The translations under genes were made by a program, and so were the position numbers. A DNA stretch of 64,000 nucleotides from Paenibacillus baekrokdamisoli (lineage in GTDB: Bacteria > Bacillota > Bacilli > Paenibacillales > Paenibacillaceae). The stretch is taken from assembly GCF_003945345.1 (NCBI RefSeq), contig NZ_AP019308.1, forward strand, positions 4,543,501-4,607,500. Direction: 5' to 3'. Under the pieces are notes generated by a model. The model was given only the letters and a program-made list of their open reading frames with translations, was not told the origin of the DNA and ran no database searches. Positions within the stretch are counted from its first letter, which is position 1; every line of letters starts with the position of its first letter. This document shows, in pieces, positions 7,854 through 16,565 of this stretch.

Positions 7854-8303
7854 ATGTCCGCGAAGGAATCAAATGAAGCAATAGAATCGCAACCCGTAAC
7901 CAAGCCAGCCGGAGCTGGCTACATCCGCCTTATTATTCTTTTGCTCGCTTCATTGTTTCTTATTAGTGTGCTTATCGAGGTATTTCTAGCTGGAATGGCT
8001 TCCTTAGTGAACGCAACACATTGGAAGGATCACACTACATTTGTTCATTTTTTCGAAATGCTGCCTGTAGGTATTTTCGTTTTATCATTCGTTGCCAAGA
8101 TTGGCGGTGCCGTTCGTTGGCTGAGTCTAACCCTTGTGGGATTCATTGGTTTACAATATATTACGGTTAACTTGGTGGATACAATCCCTATGCTCGCAGC
8201 CATGCATCCCGTCTTTGCCATCGTCCTATTCTGGCTTTCAATCGTTATGGTTAAAAAGTCTTTCGTTGTTTGGAGACACGGATTGCACCATCACCGTACT
8301 TAA
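7854..8303 (+). CDS. Small four-helix membrane protein (DUF6220-like)
   Basis: Protein of 149 residues with a polar N-terminus of about 25 residues followed by four predicted membrane helices (LIILLLASLFLISVLIEVFL; MLPVGIFVLSFVAKIGG; WLSLTLVGFIGLQYITVNL; HPVFAIVLFWLSIVMV). The pattern resembles DUF6220 proteins, whose function is unknown to me. AAAGGGG (7839-7845) precedes the ATG at 7854 by 8 bases; an upstream GTG at 7845 overlaps that site. It has its own promoter, and shares a bidirectional hairpin terminator with the next, converging gene. Confidence 0.75.
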   Translation: MSAKESNEAIESQPVTKPAGAGYIRLIILLLASLFLISVLIEVFLAGMASLVNATHWKDHTTFVHFFEMLPVGIFVLSFVAKIGGAVRWLSLTLVGFIGLQYITVNLVDTIPMLAAMHPVFAIVLFWLSIVMVKKSFVVWRHGLHHHRT

Positions 8304-8322
8304 CTGAATCGAAGAAGATAAC

Positions 8323-8373
8323 AAATGATCCGCATGCCCCTGGTACAAGCTCACCAGGACATGCGGATCATTT
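8323..8373. terminator. Hairpin between converging genes
   Basis: A 14-bp perfect stem (8323-8336 with 8360-8373, sequence AAATGATCCGCATG) encloses a second small stem CCTGGT/ACCAGG. T-runs are weak on both sides, so termination may depend on the long stem. Confidence 0.7.
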
Positions 8374-8389
8374 GGTTCCAATCTATCTT

Positions 8390-9343
8390 TTACTTTACAT
8401 TCACAACGAATGGAACAACAATGACATGCCCATCACGTTGAAATTGCCCCCATATTTTGTATTGACCGCTTGTGGGAAACACGGTTGCAAAGGTAGCTTT
8501 GGGACCTGCTGCATGTTCATCCAGCGGATGGACATGCAGGTAGTTCTCTACTTCACTGTCCACAATAACGACATGACCGACCGCCCCTAAGTAGGGCTCA
8601 AGGTCAGTGACTGCAGCCCCGCTTGCTTTTTCCTCAAAGGTGAAGGTCATTTCGTCCTCTTGGCCAGCCTGCGGCGGATGCGCAAAAGTAAGGCTAACAT
8701 TCATGCCGCCTGTACTCCGCTCCAGCTGTTTGTCCGTCAATAGTACCGGCTCATGCATTGCCTCCCCCTGTACCTCAACCCATTCGCTTCGCCACAAGGG
8801 ATTACCGCCAACAGGCCTGAAATCAGCAATCAGCTTATAGTCACCAGCAGCAGGAAAAGTCACCGGCACTTCAAAAACACCAGGCTCACCCGTCTCCACC
8901 GGATGGACGTGCATAAATTGAGACAGCCCTCGGCTTACTAGGATGAGATGAAGCTTTTTCTCGTGGCTGATTTCGAGCTGCTTCACTGGAATAGGCATAC
9001 CCTCAGCGTCCATAATCGTCATCCGCAGCTTGGCGGTTTCGCCTGCTTTTGGCATACCCGAAGCCCATGACCACTTCACTTGAATGCCCTCACTTTGGAC
9101 AGGAGCAAGCTCCATCTCCATGTCCATATCCATATGCCCATGATTGGGATGCGCATTATGCTGCGTATCTGGATTTACAACTGACTCATCTTCGTTCAAG
9201 CTCATATGACCCATCGCTATGTCCGTCTTCTTCTCGCTGCCATCCTTCGCCCCAACCAAACTGCAATTGGAGTTACCCATGATGAGGAGGATTATAGTCC
9301 CCGCTAGCAGAAACGGCTTCAAAACCTTCATACCTCTATTCAT
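8390..9343 (-). CDS. Secreted HVHP-motif protein, YtkA/CopC-like
   Basis: Extracytoplasmic protein of 317 residues. The N-terminus has a basic start and a hydrophobic segment (FLLAGTIILLIMG) ending in a cysteine (GNSNC), possibly an atypical lipobox. A His/Met-rich stretch follows (HNAHPNHGHMDMDMEMEL, residues 62-79), then two related beta-sandwich segments, each with an MHVHP or LHVHP motif (near 145 and 265) and an SGQYKIWGQF/AGDYKLIADF strand. The histidine and methionine clusters suggest copper or other metal binding; this is inference. It ends at a hairpin shared with the converging membrane protein gene. Start: GGAAG 8 bases before the ATG at 9343. Confidence 0.65.
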   Translation of the reverse strand: MNRGMKVLKPFLLAGTIILLIMGNSNCSLVGAKDGSEKKTDIAMGHMSLNEDESVVNPDTQHNAHPNHGHMDMDMEMELAPVQSEGIQVKWSWASGMPKAGETAKLRMTIMDAEGMPIPVKQLEISHEKKLHLILVSRGLSQFMHVHPVETGEPGVFEVPVTFPAAGDYKLIADFRPVGGNPLWRSEWVEVQGEAMHEPVLLTDKQLERSTGGMNVSLTFAHPPQAGQEDEMTFTFEEKASGAAVTDLEPYLGAVGHVVIVDSEVENYLHVHPLDEHAAGPKATFATVFPTSGQYKIWGQFQRDGHVIVVPFVVNVK

Positions 9344-9401
9344 TATCGCAATCTTCCGCCCCTCGCTTCACCAGCCGAGGGACAGCTATTCATAAGCTCC
9401 G

Positions 9402-10289
9402 TTACCCTCGGCCGTCTGCTATTCCGAGCCGCTTGAGCAGGTATTCTCGCACATCGCGTCCCAAGTCTTCTCGTTCCAATGCCAAATCTATGGTTGCCTG
9501 CACAAAGCCCAGCTTATCCCCTACATCGTACCTTCGTCCTTGAAATTGGAAGGCTTGAAGCGGAGATTGGATGTTTAACCGCTGCAGGCTATCCGTAAGT
9601 TGAATCTCCCCGCCTTTCCCAGGCGTTGCTTTCTCCAAATAGTCGAAAATCGATGGCTCCAGCAAATATCGGCCAACCACAGCCAGATTGGAGGGCGCTT
9701 CGCCAGGTGCCGGTTTCTCAATTAGACTGCTCACTCGCCCCGTCATGTCGCCTTTCTCCAAAGCGACGATCCCATACTTATGGGTCTGGTCCCACGGAAC
9801 CTCCATCACAGCAACAACGGAAGATCGTTTCGCTTCATAGAGATCGATCATTTGTTTCAGACAAGGCGGTTCCGATAGCAAAATATCATCGCCAAGCAGC
9901 ACGGCAAATGGCTCATTTTCCACAAAACTACGCGCACTCAGTACAGCATGCCCTAGCCCCAGCGGCTCACGCTGCCGGATATAGCAGATATCCGCCATAT
10001 GCGAAATCTTTTGCACAAGCTCCAGCATTTCCGACTTTCCATGGGATTCAAGCTCATACTCTAGCTCAACCGATTTATCAAAATGATCCTCGATCGCTCG
10101 TTTGTTACGCCCTGTAACAATCATAATACTCTCAATCCCAGATGCCACAGCTTCCTCGACGATGTACTGAATGGCAGGCTTATCAATCAGCGGCAGCATC
10201 TCTTTAGGCTGGGCTTTGGTGGCAGGCAAGAAGCGCGTGCCCAAACCGCCAGCTGGAATGATCGCTTTACGAACAACTTTTCCAGTCAT
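9402..10289 (-). CDS. galU: UTP-glucose-1-phosphate uridylyltransferase
   Basis: Makes UDP-glucose from UTP and glucose 1-phosphate in the cytoplasm, feeding cell-surface polysaccharide and glycolipid synthesis. The 295-residue product has the nucleotidyltransferase signature AIIPAGGLGTRFLPATKAQPKEMLPLIDKPAIQYIVEEA at residues 9-47, VLLGDDIL near 128, and GKGGEIQLTDSLQRL with the conserved YDVGDKLGFVQATIDLAL near the C-terminus. Length is normal for GalU/GtaB. TTAGGGGGATC lies just upstream of the ATG at 10289. It is a single gene here. Confidence 0.96.
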   Translation of the reverse strand: MTGKVVRKAIIPAGGLGTRFLPATKAQPKEMLPLIDKPAIQYIVEEAVASGIESIMIVTGRNKRAIEDHFDKSVELEYELESHGKSEMLELVQKISHMADICYIRQREPLGLGHAVLSARSFVENEPFAVLLGDDILLSEPPCLKQMIDLYEAKRSSVVAVMEVPWDQTHKYGIVALEKGDMTGRVSSLIEKPAPGEAPSNLAVVGRYLLEPSIFDYLEKATPGKGGEIQLTDSLQRLNIQSPLQAFQFQGRRYDVGDKLGFVQATIDLALEREDLGRDVREYLLKRLGIADGRG

Positions 10290-10455
10290 ATGTAGATCCC
10301 CCTAATATTTATTATTTTCATCATAACCGTATTGTTCTAAACGTTCTATGTTGTTTTTATATTGGAGAAATCAAAAAAATTCACAACTTTCGATTGGACA
10401 GGAGATAAAATAAAACGCATGAGCTCCCTCCAACCATTTGGAGAGAACTATTGTA

Positions 10456-10493
10456 TTGACATCTCCCCATAAGCTTATTTATAATGATTATAA
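10456..10493 (+). promoter_or_regulatory. trxB-dps promoter with perfect PerR box
   Basis: TTGACA (10456-10461), 18-base spacer, TATAAT (10480-10485). The sequence TTATAATGATTATAA at 10479-10493 is an exact match to the Bacillus PerR consensus TTATAATNATTATAA and overlaps the -10. PerR bound here would block transcription until peroxide inactivates it. Its position upstream of trxB and dps fits the PerR regulon. Confidence 0.9.
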
Positions 10494-10560
10494 TATAGAA
10501 TTTATTATTATCTGGTTTCAACCCTTTCTATTTGCGGTTAAGAAAAGGAGAGATGATGAC

Positions 10561-11526
10561 ATGGAACAAATCGTCATAGTAGGAACAGGTCCAGCCGGGT
10601 TAACGGCGGCCATTTATCTCGCACGTGCTGGTTATAGTCCTCTTGTATTAGAAGGAGCACAGCCAGGCGGACAGCTGACCACGACAACTGAGGTGGAGAA
10701 TTACCCGGGATTCCCAGATGGTATTCTGGGCTCTGAGCTCATGTCCAATATGCGCAAGCAAGCCCAACGCTTCGGCGCTAGATTCCAAACGGGTTGGGTT
10801 CAGTCCACTGATCTTTCGGAACGCCCGTTTAAGCTTACAATGGAAACCGGGAGCGAAATAATCGCGCAAGCCATGATTATTTCGACGGGCGCTTCGGCAA
10901 GATATATGGGTATCCCTGGCGAACGTGAGAATGTTGGACGAGGGGTCAGCACATGCGCAACATGTGACGGATTCTTTTTCCGCGGTAAAAAAATCATTGT
11001 TGTCGGTGGCGGCGATTCCGCGATGGAGGAAGCTGTCTTCCTTACAAGATTCGCGTCAGAAGTAACTCTTGTACACCGTAGAGATGAATTACGCGCATCA
11101 AAAATCATGCAGGATCGGGCTAGGGCCAATGAAAAAATCAAATGGCGCCTCAATGTTACACCACTCGAAGTAGCAGCTACGGAACAAGGCCTGTCTGGAC
11201 TCCGAGTACGCGATAATCTAACAGGCGAAGAAGTATTGCTAGAAGCTGACGGTATATTCGTTGCAATCGGTCATACGCCGAACACGACATTCCTAGGCGG
11301 ACAAATTACGACAGATGAGCAAGGGTATATTGTTGTGGATCCCGGCACTTCTCAAACCAATTTGCCTGGTGTATATGCCTGTGGAGATGTTCAGGATCGT
11401 CATTATCGACAAGCGATTACGGCTGCAGGCAGCGGCTGTATGGCGGCATTAGATTGTGAGCATGATCTGGGAGCTTTAGGTATGGAGCCAGCTGCAAATG
11501 AAGCCGTTAGCGGTCGCATTAACTAA
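10561..11526 (+). CDS. trxB: Thioredoxin reductase
   Basis: NADPH-dependent flavoprotein of 321 residues that reduces thioredoxin. It shows the FAD-binding VGTGPAGLTAAIYLARAG (residues 5-22), the redox-active CATC in STCATCDGFFFRGK (near 136-139), the NADPH-binding VVGGGDSAMEEAVFL, and the FAD C-terminal GVYACGDVQDRHYRQAITAAGSG. I chose the ATG at 10561 because AAAGGAG lies about 10 bases upstream; the longer frame reaches through the promoter and PerR box. It is followed after 28 bases by dps, so the two form a peroxide-responsive operon. Confidence 0.97.
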   Translation: MEQIVIVGTGPAGLTAAIYLARAGYSPLVLEGAQPGGQLTTTTEVENYPGFPDGILGSELMSNMRKQAQRFGARFQTGWVQSTDLSERPFKLTMETGSEIIAQAMIISTGASARYMGIPGERENVGRGVSTCATCDGFFFRGKKIIVVGGGDSAMEEAVFLTRFASEVTLVHRRDELRASKIMQDRARANEKIKWRLNVTPLEVAATEQGLSGLRVRDNLTGEEVLLEADGIFVAIGHTPNTTFLGGQITTDEQGYIVVDPGTSQTNLPGVYACGDVQDRHYRQAITAAGSGCMAALDCEHDLGALGMEPAANEAVSGRIN

Positions 11527-11554
11527 CAAACCATTACAGAGGGAGCGTGTCGTT

Positions 11555-11992
11555 ATGACAAAATTACATTCGATTCTAAACAAACAAATTTCCACTTGGA
11601 GCGTTCTCTATATGAAGCTTCACAACTTTCACTGGTATGTGAAGGGTAATCAATTTTTCACCCTGCATGTGAAATTCCAAGAGCTGTATGAAGAATCAAC
11701 CCTTCATCTGGATGATTTGGCTGAGCGCTTGCTTGCGTTGGAAGGGAAACCTGTCGCTTCATTGAGCGAACATCTGGAGCTCTCCAGCGTTAAGGAAGCA
11801 ACAGGTAAGGAAACACCTGAACAAATGGTGGATACTCTTATTGCAGACTTCACCACTGTGGCTAGCGAGCTCAAAGAAGGTATGGACGAAGCGCAGAAAA
11901 AAGGCGATGAAACGACTGGTGACATGCTGCTTGCCATTCACAAATCGCTTGAGAAACATATCTGGATGCTTAAAGCGTTTAATGGCCGTTAA
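11555..11992 (+). CDS. dps: Dps-family DNA-binding ferritin (MrgA-like)
   Basis: Mini-ferritin of 145 residues that oxidises and stores iron and protects DNA from Fenton damage as a dodecamer. The ferroxidase-site signature is visible: KLHNFHWYVKGNQFFTLHVKFQELYEE (residues 22-48) and HLDDLAERLLALEGKPVAS (52-70). AGAGGGA (11537-11543) lies about 11 bases before the ATG; the longer frame overlaps the trxB stop. Its position behind trxB and a perfect PerR box makes it the probable functional counterpart of Bacillus mrgA. Confidence 0.93.
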   Translation: MTKLHSILNKQISTWSVLYMKLHNFHWYVKGNQFFTLHVKFQELYEESTLHLDDLAERLLALEGKPVASLSEHLELSSVKEATGKETPEQMVDTLIADFTTVASELKEGMDEAQKKGDETTGDMLLAIHKSLEKHIWMLKAFNGR

Positions 11993-12026
11993 GTTAAACC
12001 CCATTAAGCTTTCCTATTTGTACATC

Positions 12027-12070
12027 AAAGAGGTCATTCTTAGCCGTATCGGGCTGAGAATGACCTCTTT
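12027..12070 (+). terminator. Terminator of the trxB-dps operon
   Basis: AAAGAGGTCATTCT pairs with AGAATGACCTCTTT across a short loop, followed by TTAG. On the minus strand it would also end transcription of the AraC remnant. Confidence 0.85.
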
Positions 12071-12084
12071 TAGCATCTAAATCA

Positions 12085-12652
12085 TTAACCATGTGAAAAA
12101 AGCTGGCGATACTCCCGAGGGGATAGGCCTTCATATTTGGAAAAGCAGGATGTGAAATAGGCGGCTTGATTAAAGCCGACCTCTTCCGCAATCCTTGCTA
12201 TTGGACGATCCGTTTGCAGTAGACTTAGCTTGGCCTACTCCAATCTGTAATGAAGCAAATATTGCATGGGTGAGCAGCCATATTCCTTTTGCATACATCG
12301 TGCGATGTAAACAGGATGAAAGTTCATACTTTCGCTAAGTGCTCGCGCTGTAATCTCTCCCTGAAAATGCTTCCTTAAGTACGCTGCTGCTTGATTGGCA
12401 CATGCCGAGCTAGGCGTCGAGCTGTCTACCTCACTGGAAGCCACTGTCTGGTTTTAAAATTAATGCGCAGCCTCCAGGCACCTCATACTCTCTATTCTCT
12501 TCCCCCAAAAACAAGCAGCCCTCTTGAACAACAAGCAGATCGAATACTTGTATATGATGACGACTGACATGTCTTGTACCAACTGCATTATTCGTAAAGC
12601 CGCTCGAGATATAGTACGGCAGAGGGGGTACTGTAAATTGCAGCAAATACAT
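12085..12652 (-). pseudogene. Decayed AraC-family regulator
   Basis: Three adjacent minus-strand pieces make up one AraC regulator. The N-terminal cupin piece (12652 to about 12440) ends YEVPGGCALILKPDSGFQ. It is out of frame with the next piece (12440-12238), which carries the first helix-turn-helix (YLRKHFQGEITARALSES, FHPVYIARCMQKEYGCSP). A TAG codon at 12235-12237 (in LHYRLE-stop-AKLSLLQTD, where the family usually has Gln) interrupts it, and the last 49 codons (IARIAEEVGFNQAAYFTSCFSKYEGLSPREYRQL) continue in frame to TAA at 12085. About 70 residues of the cupin/linker expected from family length are missing at the frameshift, so this is a deletion plus a nonsense change. It points away from the MATE gene it may once have regulated. 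Confidence 0.85.
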
Positions 12653-12810
12653 AGCGATGCCCCTTCAAGAGTTATGGTTGGAAAATTGAAAGAATCCGTT
12701 CAAATTCTAATAGATGAAAACCAGTATACCATCTATAATTTGAACAGACTACATATTCCAGGGTCACATGAACTGGAGCCGCCACATTTGGCAGGAGGTA
12801 ACCGATAATC

Positions 12811-14214
12811 GTGAAGAACCGTTCCAATCTTGATAAGTTTTCGTTATGGCTGCTCGCATGGCCCATCTTTATTGAAGTCTTCCTTCAGACTCTGCTTGGC
12901 ACTGTCGACACGCTCATGGTTAGCCGTATATCTGATGATGCCGTAGCCGTCGTTGGTTTCTCTAATCAGCTGTTCAATGCTTTAACAACCTTATTTATAA
13001 CTATCGCTGGTGGTGCCGGCATTCTTATTGCGCAAAAGCTCGGCTCCAAACGCACCGAGGACGCTCGAACAATAGCTGTTATAGCCGTTAAAGCCAGCGG
13101 GATGATCGGCCTGTTGATTAGTATCGTGCTTTATCTTCAGCCTCATTTCATTGCAAGATTGCTTAACCTGCCGGAGCATCTACTGCCTCTCTCCGATACG
13201 TATATATCAATCGCCGGTGGCGGCATGGTCCTCTCTGCGCTTATGGCAGCGCTTAGTACCGTTATTCGTAATACGGGGAATACGAGAGGTCCCATGTACA
13301 CAGCCGTTGGGATTAATATCATTCACGTGCTGCTCAACTACGGTTTTATTTTCGGTGCATTTGGCTTTCCGCAATGGGGGCTCACCGGGGTATCAATCTC
13401 CACCTTGGTCAGTCGTCTTCTTGCGGTCCTTCTGTTGTTCTATATGTTCATCCATTCCTTTGAACGCAAGGTTGGATTGGCAGATATTCGGCTCAAAGAC
13501 AGCAAGCTGTTCAAAGAGGTGCTGCGTATTGGCTGGCCGCTTGGCGTCAATATGTCCTGCTGGGTATTCTCTCAGCTCGTTATCTATACGTTTCTGGCCA
13601 CGCTTGGAACGAAGGAGCTTGCTGCACGAACGTATATGAATACGCTGGAATCGTTCTGCTTCATGCTTGGCTATGCTTTTGCGCTGGCTGCTCAAATTCA
13701 AATTGCCCATCTTTATGGTGCCAAGCGAACGAAAGAAGCTTATAAAAGTGCATACAAGGCGCTTTATGTTGGACTTATCGTCGTTTCCTTCAATGCCTTG
13801 CTTCTTTACCTGCTGGGTAAGCGACTTCTTGGCTTGTTTACCGATGATAAAGAAATTATCGCAATGGGAATCTCCCTGCTCGCATTGAACTTCCTCCTCC
13901 AGCCTGGCAAAATGATCAATATGGCTTTGGGTAATGCGCTGAATGCCGTCGGAGATACTCGCTATATGATGGTAATCTCGATAGCATCCATGGGAATCGT
14001 TGCGACAGGCTGCTCGTATTTGTTCGGTATCCACCTTGGCTGGGGACTGATCGGGATTTACTGCTGTATGATCGCAGATGAGTATGTACGGGGCTTCCTC
14101 GTTTTCATTAGGTGGCGGGACCGGAAGGTTTTGCGAAAGATAGAAGCTTCGCAGGGTGATTCGCTTTCGGGGCAACAAGTTCACGCTGTGCGAGGGGTTC
14201 GTTTGGAGGCATAA
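12811..14214 (+). CDS. MATE-family efflux transporter
   Basis: Membrane exporter of 467 residues with about 12 hydrophobic helices, of the MATE (NorM/DinF-like) family that extrudes drugs or toxic metabolites in exchange for Na+ or H+. Family features are LPIFIEVFLQTLLGTVDTLMVSRISDDAVAVVGFSNQL at the N-terminus, GGAGILIAQKLG, and the second-half counterpart AARTYMNTLESFCFMLGYAFALAAQIQIAHLYGA. The start is GTG at 12811, 11 bases after CAGGAGGT (12792-12799). It is divergent from the AraC remnant, which suggests a lost local regulator. Confidence 0.92.
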   Translation: MKNRSNLDKFSLWLLAWPIFIEVFLQTLLGTVDTLMVSRISDDAVAVVGFSNQLFNALTTLFITIAGGAGILIAQKLGSKRTEDARTIAVIAVKASGMIGLLISIVLYLQPHFIARLLNLPEHLLPLSDTYISIAGGGMVLSALMAALSTVIRNTGNTRGPMYTAVGINIIHVLLNYGFIFGAFGFPQWGLTGVSISTLVSRLLAVLLLFYMFIHSFERKVGLADIRLKDSKLFKEVLRIGWPLGVNMSCWVFSQLVIYTFLATLGTKELAARTYMNTLESFCFMLGYAFALAAQIQIAHLYGAKRTKEAYKSAYKALYVGLIVVSFNALLLYLLGKRLLGLFTDDKEIIAMGISLLALNFLLQPGKMINMALGNALNAVGDTRYMMVISIASMGIVATGCSYLFGIHLGWGLIGIYCCMIADEYVRGFLVFIRWRDRKVLRKIEASQGDSLSGQQVHAVRGVRLEA

Positions 14215-14226
14215 GTTACGGAACAA

Positions 14227-14270
14227 CAAAAAGAGAAACTCGCCCTTGATTGAGCGAGTTCCTCTTTTTG
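14227..14270. terminator. Terminator after the MATE gene
   Basis: AAAAAGAG-A-AACTCGC pairs with GCGAGTT-C-CTCTTTTT around a short loop. A-rich on the left and T-rich on the right, so it can act in both directions. Confidence 0.9.
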
Positions 14271-14285
14271 TTATGACTAGTTAAT

Positions 14286-14425
14286 CTGAAGCAGCGGAGC
14301 GAGCAGAATCGTTCTGGAGAAACGAAGTGTTCGCCTTTGCAGCCGGATTCTTACCTATTTATGTTTCATACAATCAAAGAATCTGGCTGCAACAGCGATC
14401 GGAGGAATGATCTGCTCGCGCAGCG
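14286..14425 (+). repeat. Dispersed palindromic element, copy B
   Basis: Outer arms GCGAGCAGA (14299-14307) and TCTGCTCGC (14411-14419) pair perfectly although they differ from copies A and E at several positions. The central stem (14338-14352 with 14377-14391, TGCAGCCGGATTCTT) differs almost entirely from copy A yet still pairs with one mismatch. The segments TGTTCGCCTTTG and CAACAGCGATCGG are kept. It lies between converging genes. Confidence 0.88.
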
Positions 14426-14491
14426 ATAGCCATTCCATTTATATAGGCCGCCATACAAAGATTGGCCTTTCCTTGTTAGCGATTACTTCTC

Positions 14492-16480
14492 TTACTTCTT
14501 CTTACTCGCTGCGATTTGCTCGGCAAGCTCATTCAAGAATGCCCAACGATCCATGTAATGCTCCAGCTTCGCTTCAAGTTCCTGCTGCTCTTTAATAATC
14601 TGCTGAAGCAGCATGGAATCGCTGTTGGCTGCTTCCATTCGCTGATGAAGCAATTGCAAAGCCTCTTCTGCCTTAGCGATATCTTCATCAATCGTATCGA
14701 ATTCCTTTTGCTCCTTGTAGGTCATCTTCATCGAGCGGGCTGGCTCAGCCCCACTGGAGCTTACAGCATCATTTTGCGCATCAACGGTCGTGCTTGCCTT
14801 ACGCTCTGTACCGCTGCTCGAATTAGCTGTGTTGTTCGCACGTGCTGCGGCTGTCCCGCCATTATCAGCCGAGCGTAAGCCATATGCTGCGACATACGCT
14901 TCATAGTCAGAGAAGTTGCCGACATGCTGGGTAATAACGCCATCGCCTTCAAAAGCAAGGATGCGGTCCATCGTCCGGTCCAAGAAGTAGCGATCATGGG
15001 ATACCACGAATACAACGCCGGGAAAATCATCTAAGTAATCCTCAAGCACAGTCAGTGTCGTAATATCGAGATCATTCGTCGGCTCATCGAGCAGCAGGAC
15101 ATTGGGGGCTTCCATTAGGACGCGCAGCAGCTGAAGACGCCGCTTCTCGCCGCCTGATAGCTTCGCGATCGGTGTCCATTGCTGCGTTGGCGGGAACAGG
15201 AATCGTTCAAGCATCTGCGATGCGGTGATCGTTGTTCCATCCCCAGTCGTCACACGCTCAGCACTCTCGCGGATATAGTCGATAACACGAAGGTTATCGT
15301 CCATTTCCTCTCTCTCCTGAGAGAACACACCTAGCTTTACGGTAAAGCCAAGCGATACTTCTCCTGAATCAGGCAAGAGCTTGCCTGCAATCAGCTTAAG
15401 CAGAGTTGACTTACCCAGTCCATTGCGACCAACGATACCGACGCGATCTTCAGGAACCGCAATATAACTAAAGTCACGAATGACGGTCCGACCCTCAAAG
15501 GATTTGTTCAAGCCTTCTATTTCAACGATTTTCTTGCCTAATCGGGATGAAGCTACTGAGACATCCAGCTTGCCCCCAGCTTTCTCAGGTGCACTTGCCT
15601 TGAGCGCTTCGAAGCGTTGAATCCGTGCCTGCTGTTTCGTTGAACGGGCCTTGGCCCCGCGCCGCATCCAAGCCAGCTCATTGCGCAGCAGATTCTTGCG
15701 CTTGGATTCCGAAGCTGCTTCTCGTTCCTCGCGGTCAAGCTTCAGTTCAAGAAACTGACTGTAGTTGGCCGTGTAGAAATGCGCACGACCGCGATCGAGC
15801 TCCAGCGTTCGATTGCTGACACGATCCAGGAAATACCGATCATGCGTAATCATAAGCAATGCGCCTTTACGCTTCTGCAGCATCTGCTCCAGCCACGCAA
15901 CCGATTCATTATCAATATGGTTGGTAGGCTCATCAAGCAGCAGGACATCGGACGGTTGAATCAGCGCTGCCGCCATCGCAACCCGCTTGCGCTGTCCGCC
16001 GGATAAGGTACCCAGCTTATCATCAAACCTGGCAATGCCAAGCTTCATCAGAGCCGTCTTCGCTTCGCTCTCTAAGCCCCATGCTTCCAGCTCATCCATC
16101 TGCTGGTTAGCACGAACTAATTGATCCTGCATGCCGGTATCATCCGGGAGCAGTTCAAGCGCCTTAAGCGCCTCTGCATAGGCGCGGACTGCGCGCATAT
16201 GGGCGGACTCTCCGCTTAATACATGCTCAAGCACCGTCATTTCCGGATCGAACTGCGGGTTCTGCGAGAGCATCTGCACAGTCACTCCCCCTACAACAAG
16301 AATAGAGCCCGAATCAGGGGGCTCTATTCCTGCAACAACGTTCAAGAACGTCGATTTACCGGTTCCGTTCACACCGATAATCCCGATTTTGTCGCCCATC
16401 TCTACGCCGAACGACACGTCCTCGAACAATACTTTCTCACCGTAACTCTTTGAAATATGATCAACCGTTAATACGTGCAT
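14492..16480 (-). CDS. ABC-F ATPase, Uup-like
   Basis: Cytoplasmic protein of 662 residues with two ABC domains and no membrane segment, the ABC-F plan whose members act on the ribosome or translation. Domain 1: Walker A GVNGTGKS (near 36-43), LSGGQRKR, Walker B LLLDEPTNHID. Linker: charged arm with RRGAKARSTKQQARIQRF. Domain 2: Walker A GRNGLGKS, LSGGEKRR, Walker B LLLDEPTNDLD. The C-terminal 80 residues form a predicted coiled coil (EQKEFDTIDEDIAKAEEALQLL onward), as in Uup. A low-complexity Ala/Ser/Asn linker precedes it. Start ATG at 16480. It lies 85 bases downstream of the pyruvate kinase gene on the same strand. Confidence 0.93.
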   Translation of the reverse strand: MHVLTVDHISKSYGEKVLFEDVSFGVEMGDKIGIIGVNGTGKSTFLNVVAGIEPPDSGSILVVGGVTVQMLSQNPQFDPEMTVLEHVLSGESAHMRAVRAYAEALKALELLPDDTGMQDQLVRANQQMDELEAWGLESEAKTALMKLGIARFDDKLGTLSGGQRKRVAMAAALIQPSDVLLLDEPTNHIDNESVAWLEQMLQKRKGALLMITHDRYFLDRVSNRTLELDRGRAHFYTANYSQFLELKLDREEREAASESKRKNLLRNELAWMRRGAKARSTKQQARIQRFEALKASAPEKAGGKLDVSVASSRLGKKIVEIEGLNKSFEGRTVIRDFSYIAVPEDRVGIVGRNGLGKSTLLKLIAGKLLPDSGEVSLGFTVKLGVFSQEREEMDDNLRVIDYIRESAERVTTGDGTTITASQMLERFLFPPTQQWTPIAKLSGGEKRRLQLLRVLMEAPNVLLLDEPTNDLDITTLTVLEDYLDDFPGVVFVVSHDRYFLDRTMDRILAFEGDGVITQHVGNFSDYEAYVAAYGLRSADNGGTAAARANNTANSSSGTERKASTTVDAQNDAVSSSGAEPARSMKMTYKEQKEFDTIDEDIAKAEEALQLLHQRMEAANSDSMLLQQIIKEQQELEAKLEHYMDRWAFLNELAEQIAASKKK

Positions 16481-16565
16481 GTCTATTCCCGCCTAACTTT
16501 AGTAAATCTCAGAACACCCTTGATGATGATCGGCGCTCTTACCTCTACTAACTTTAAACGATAAG

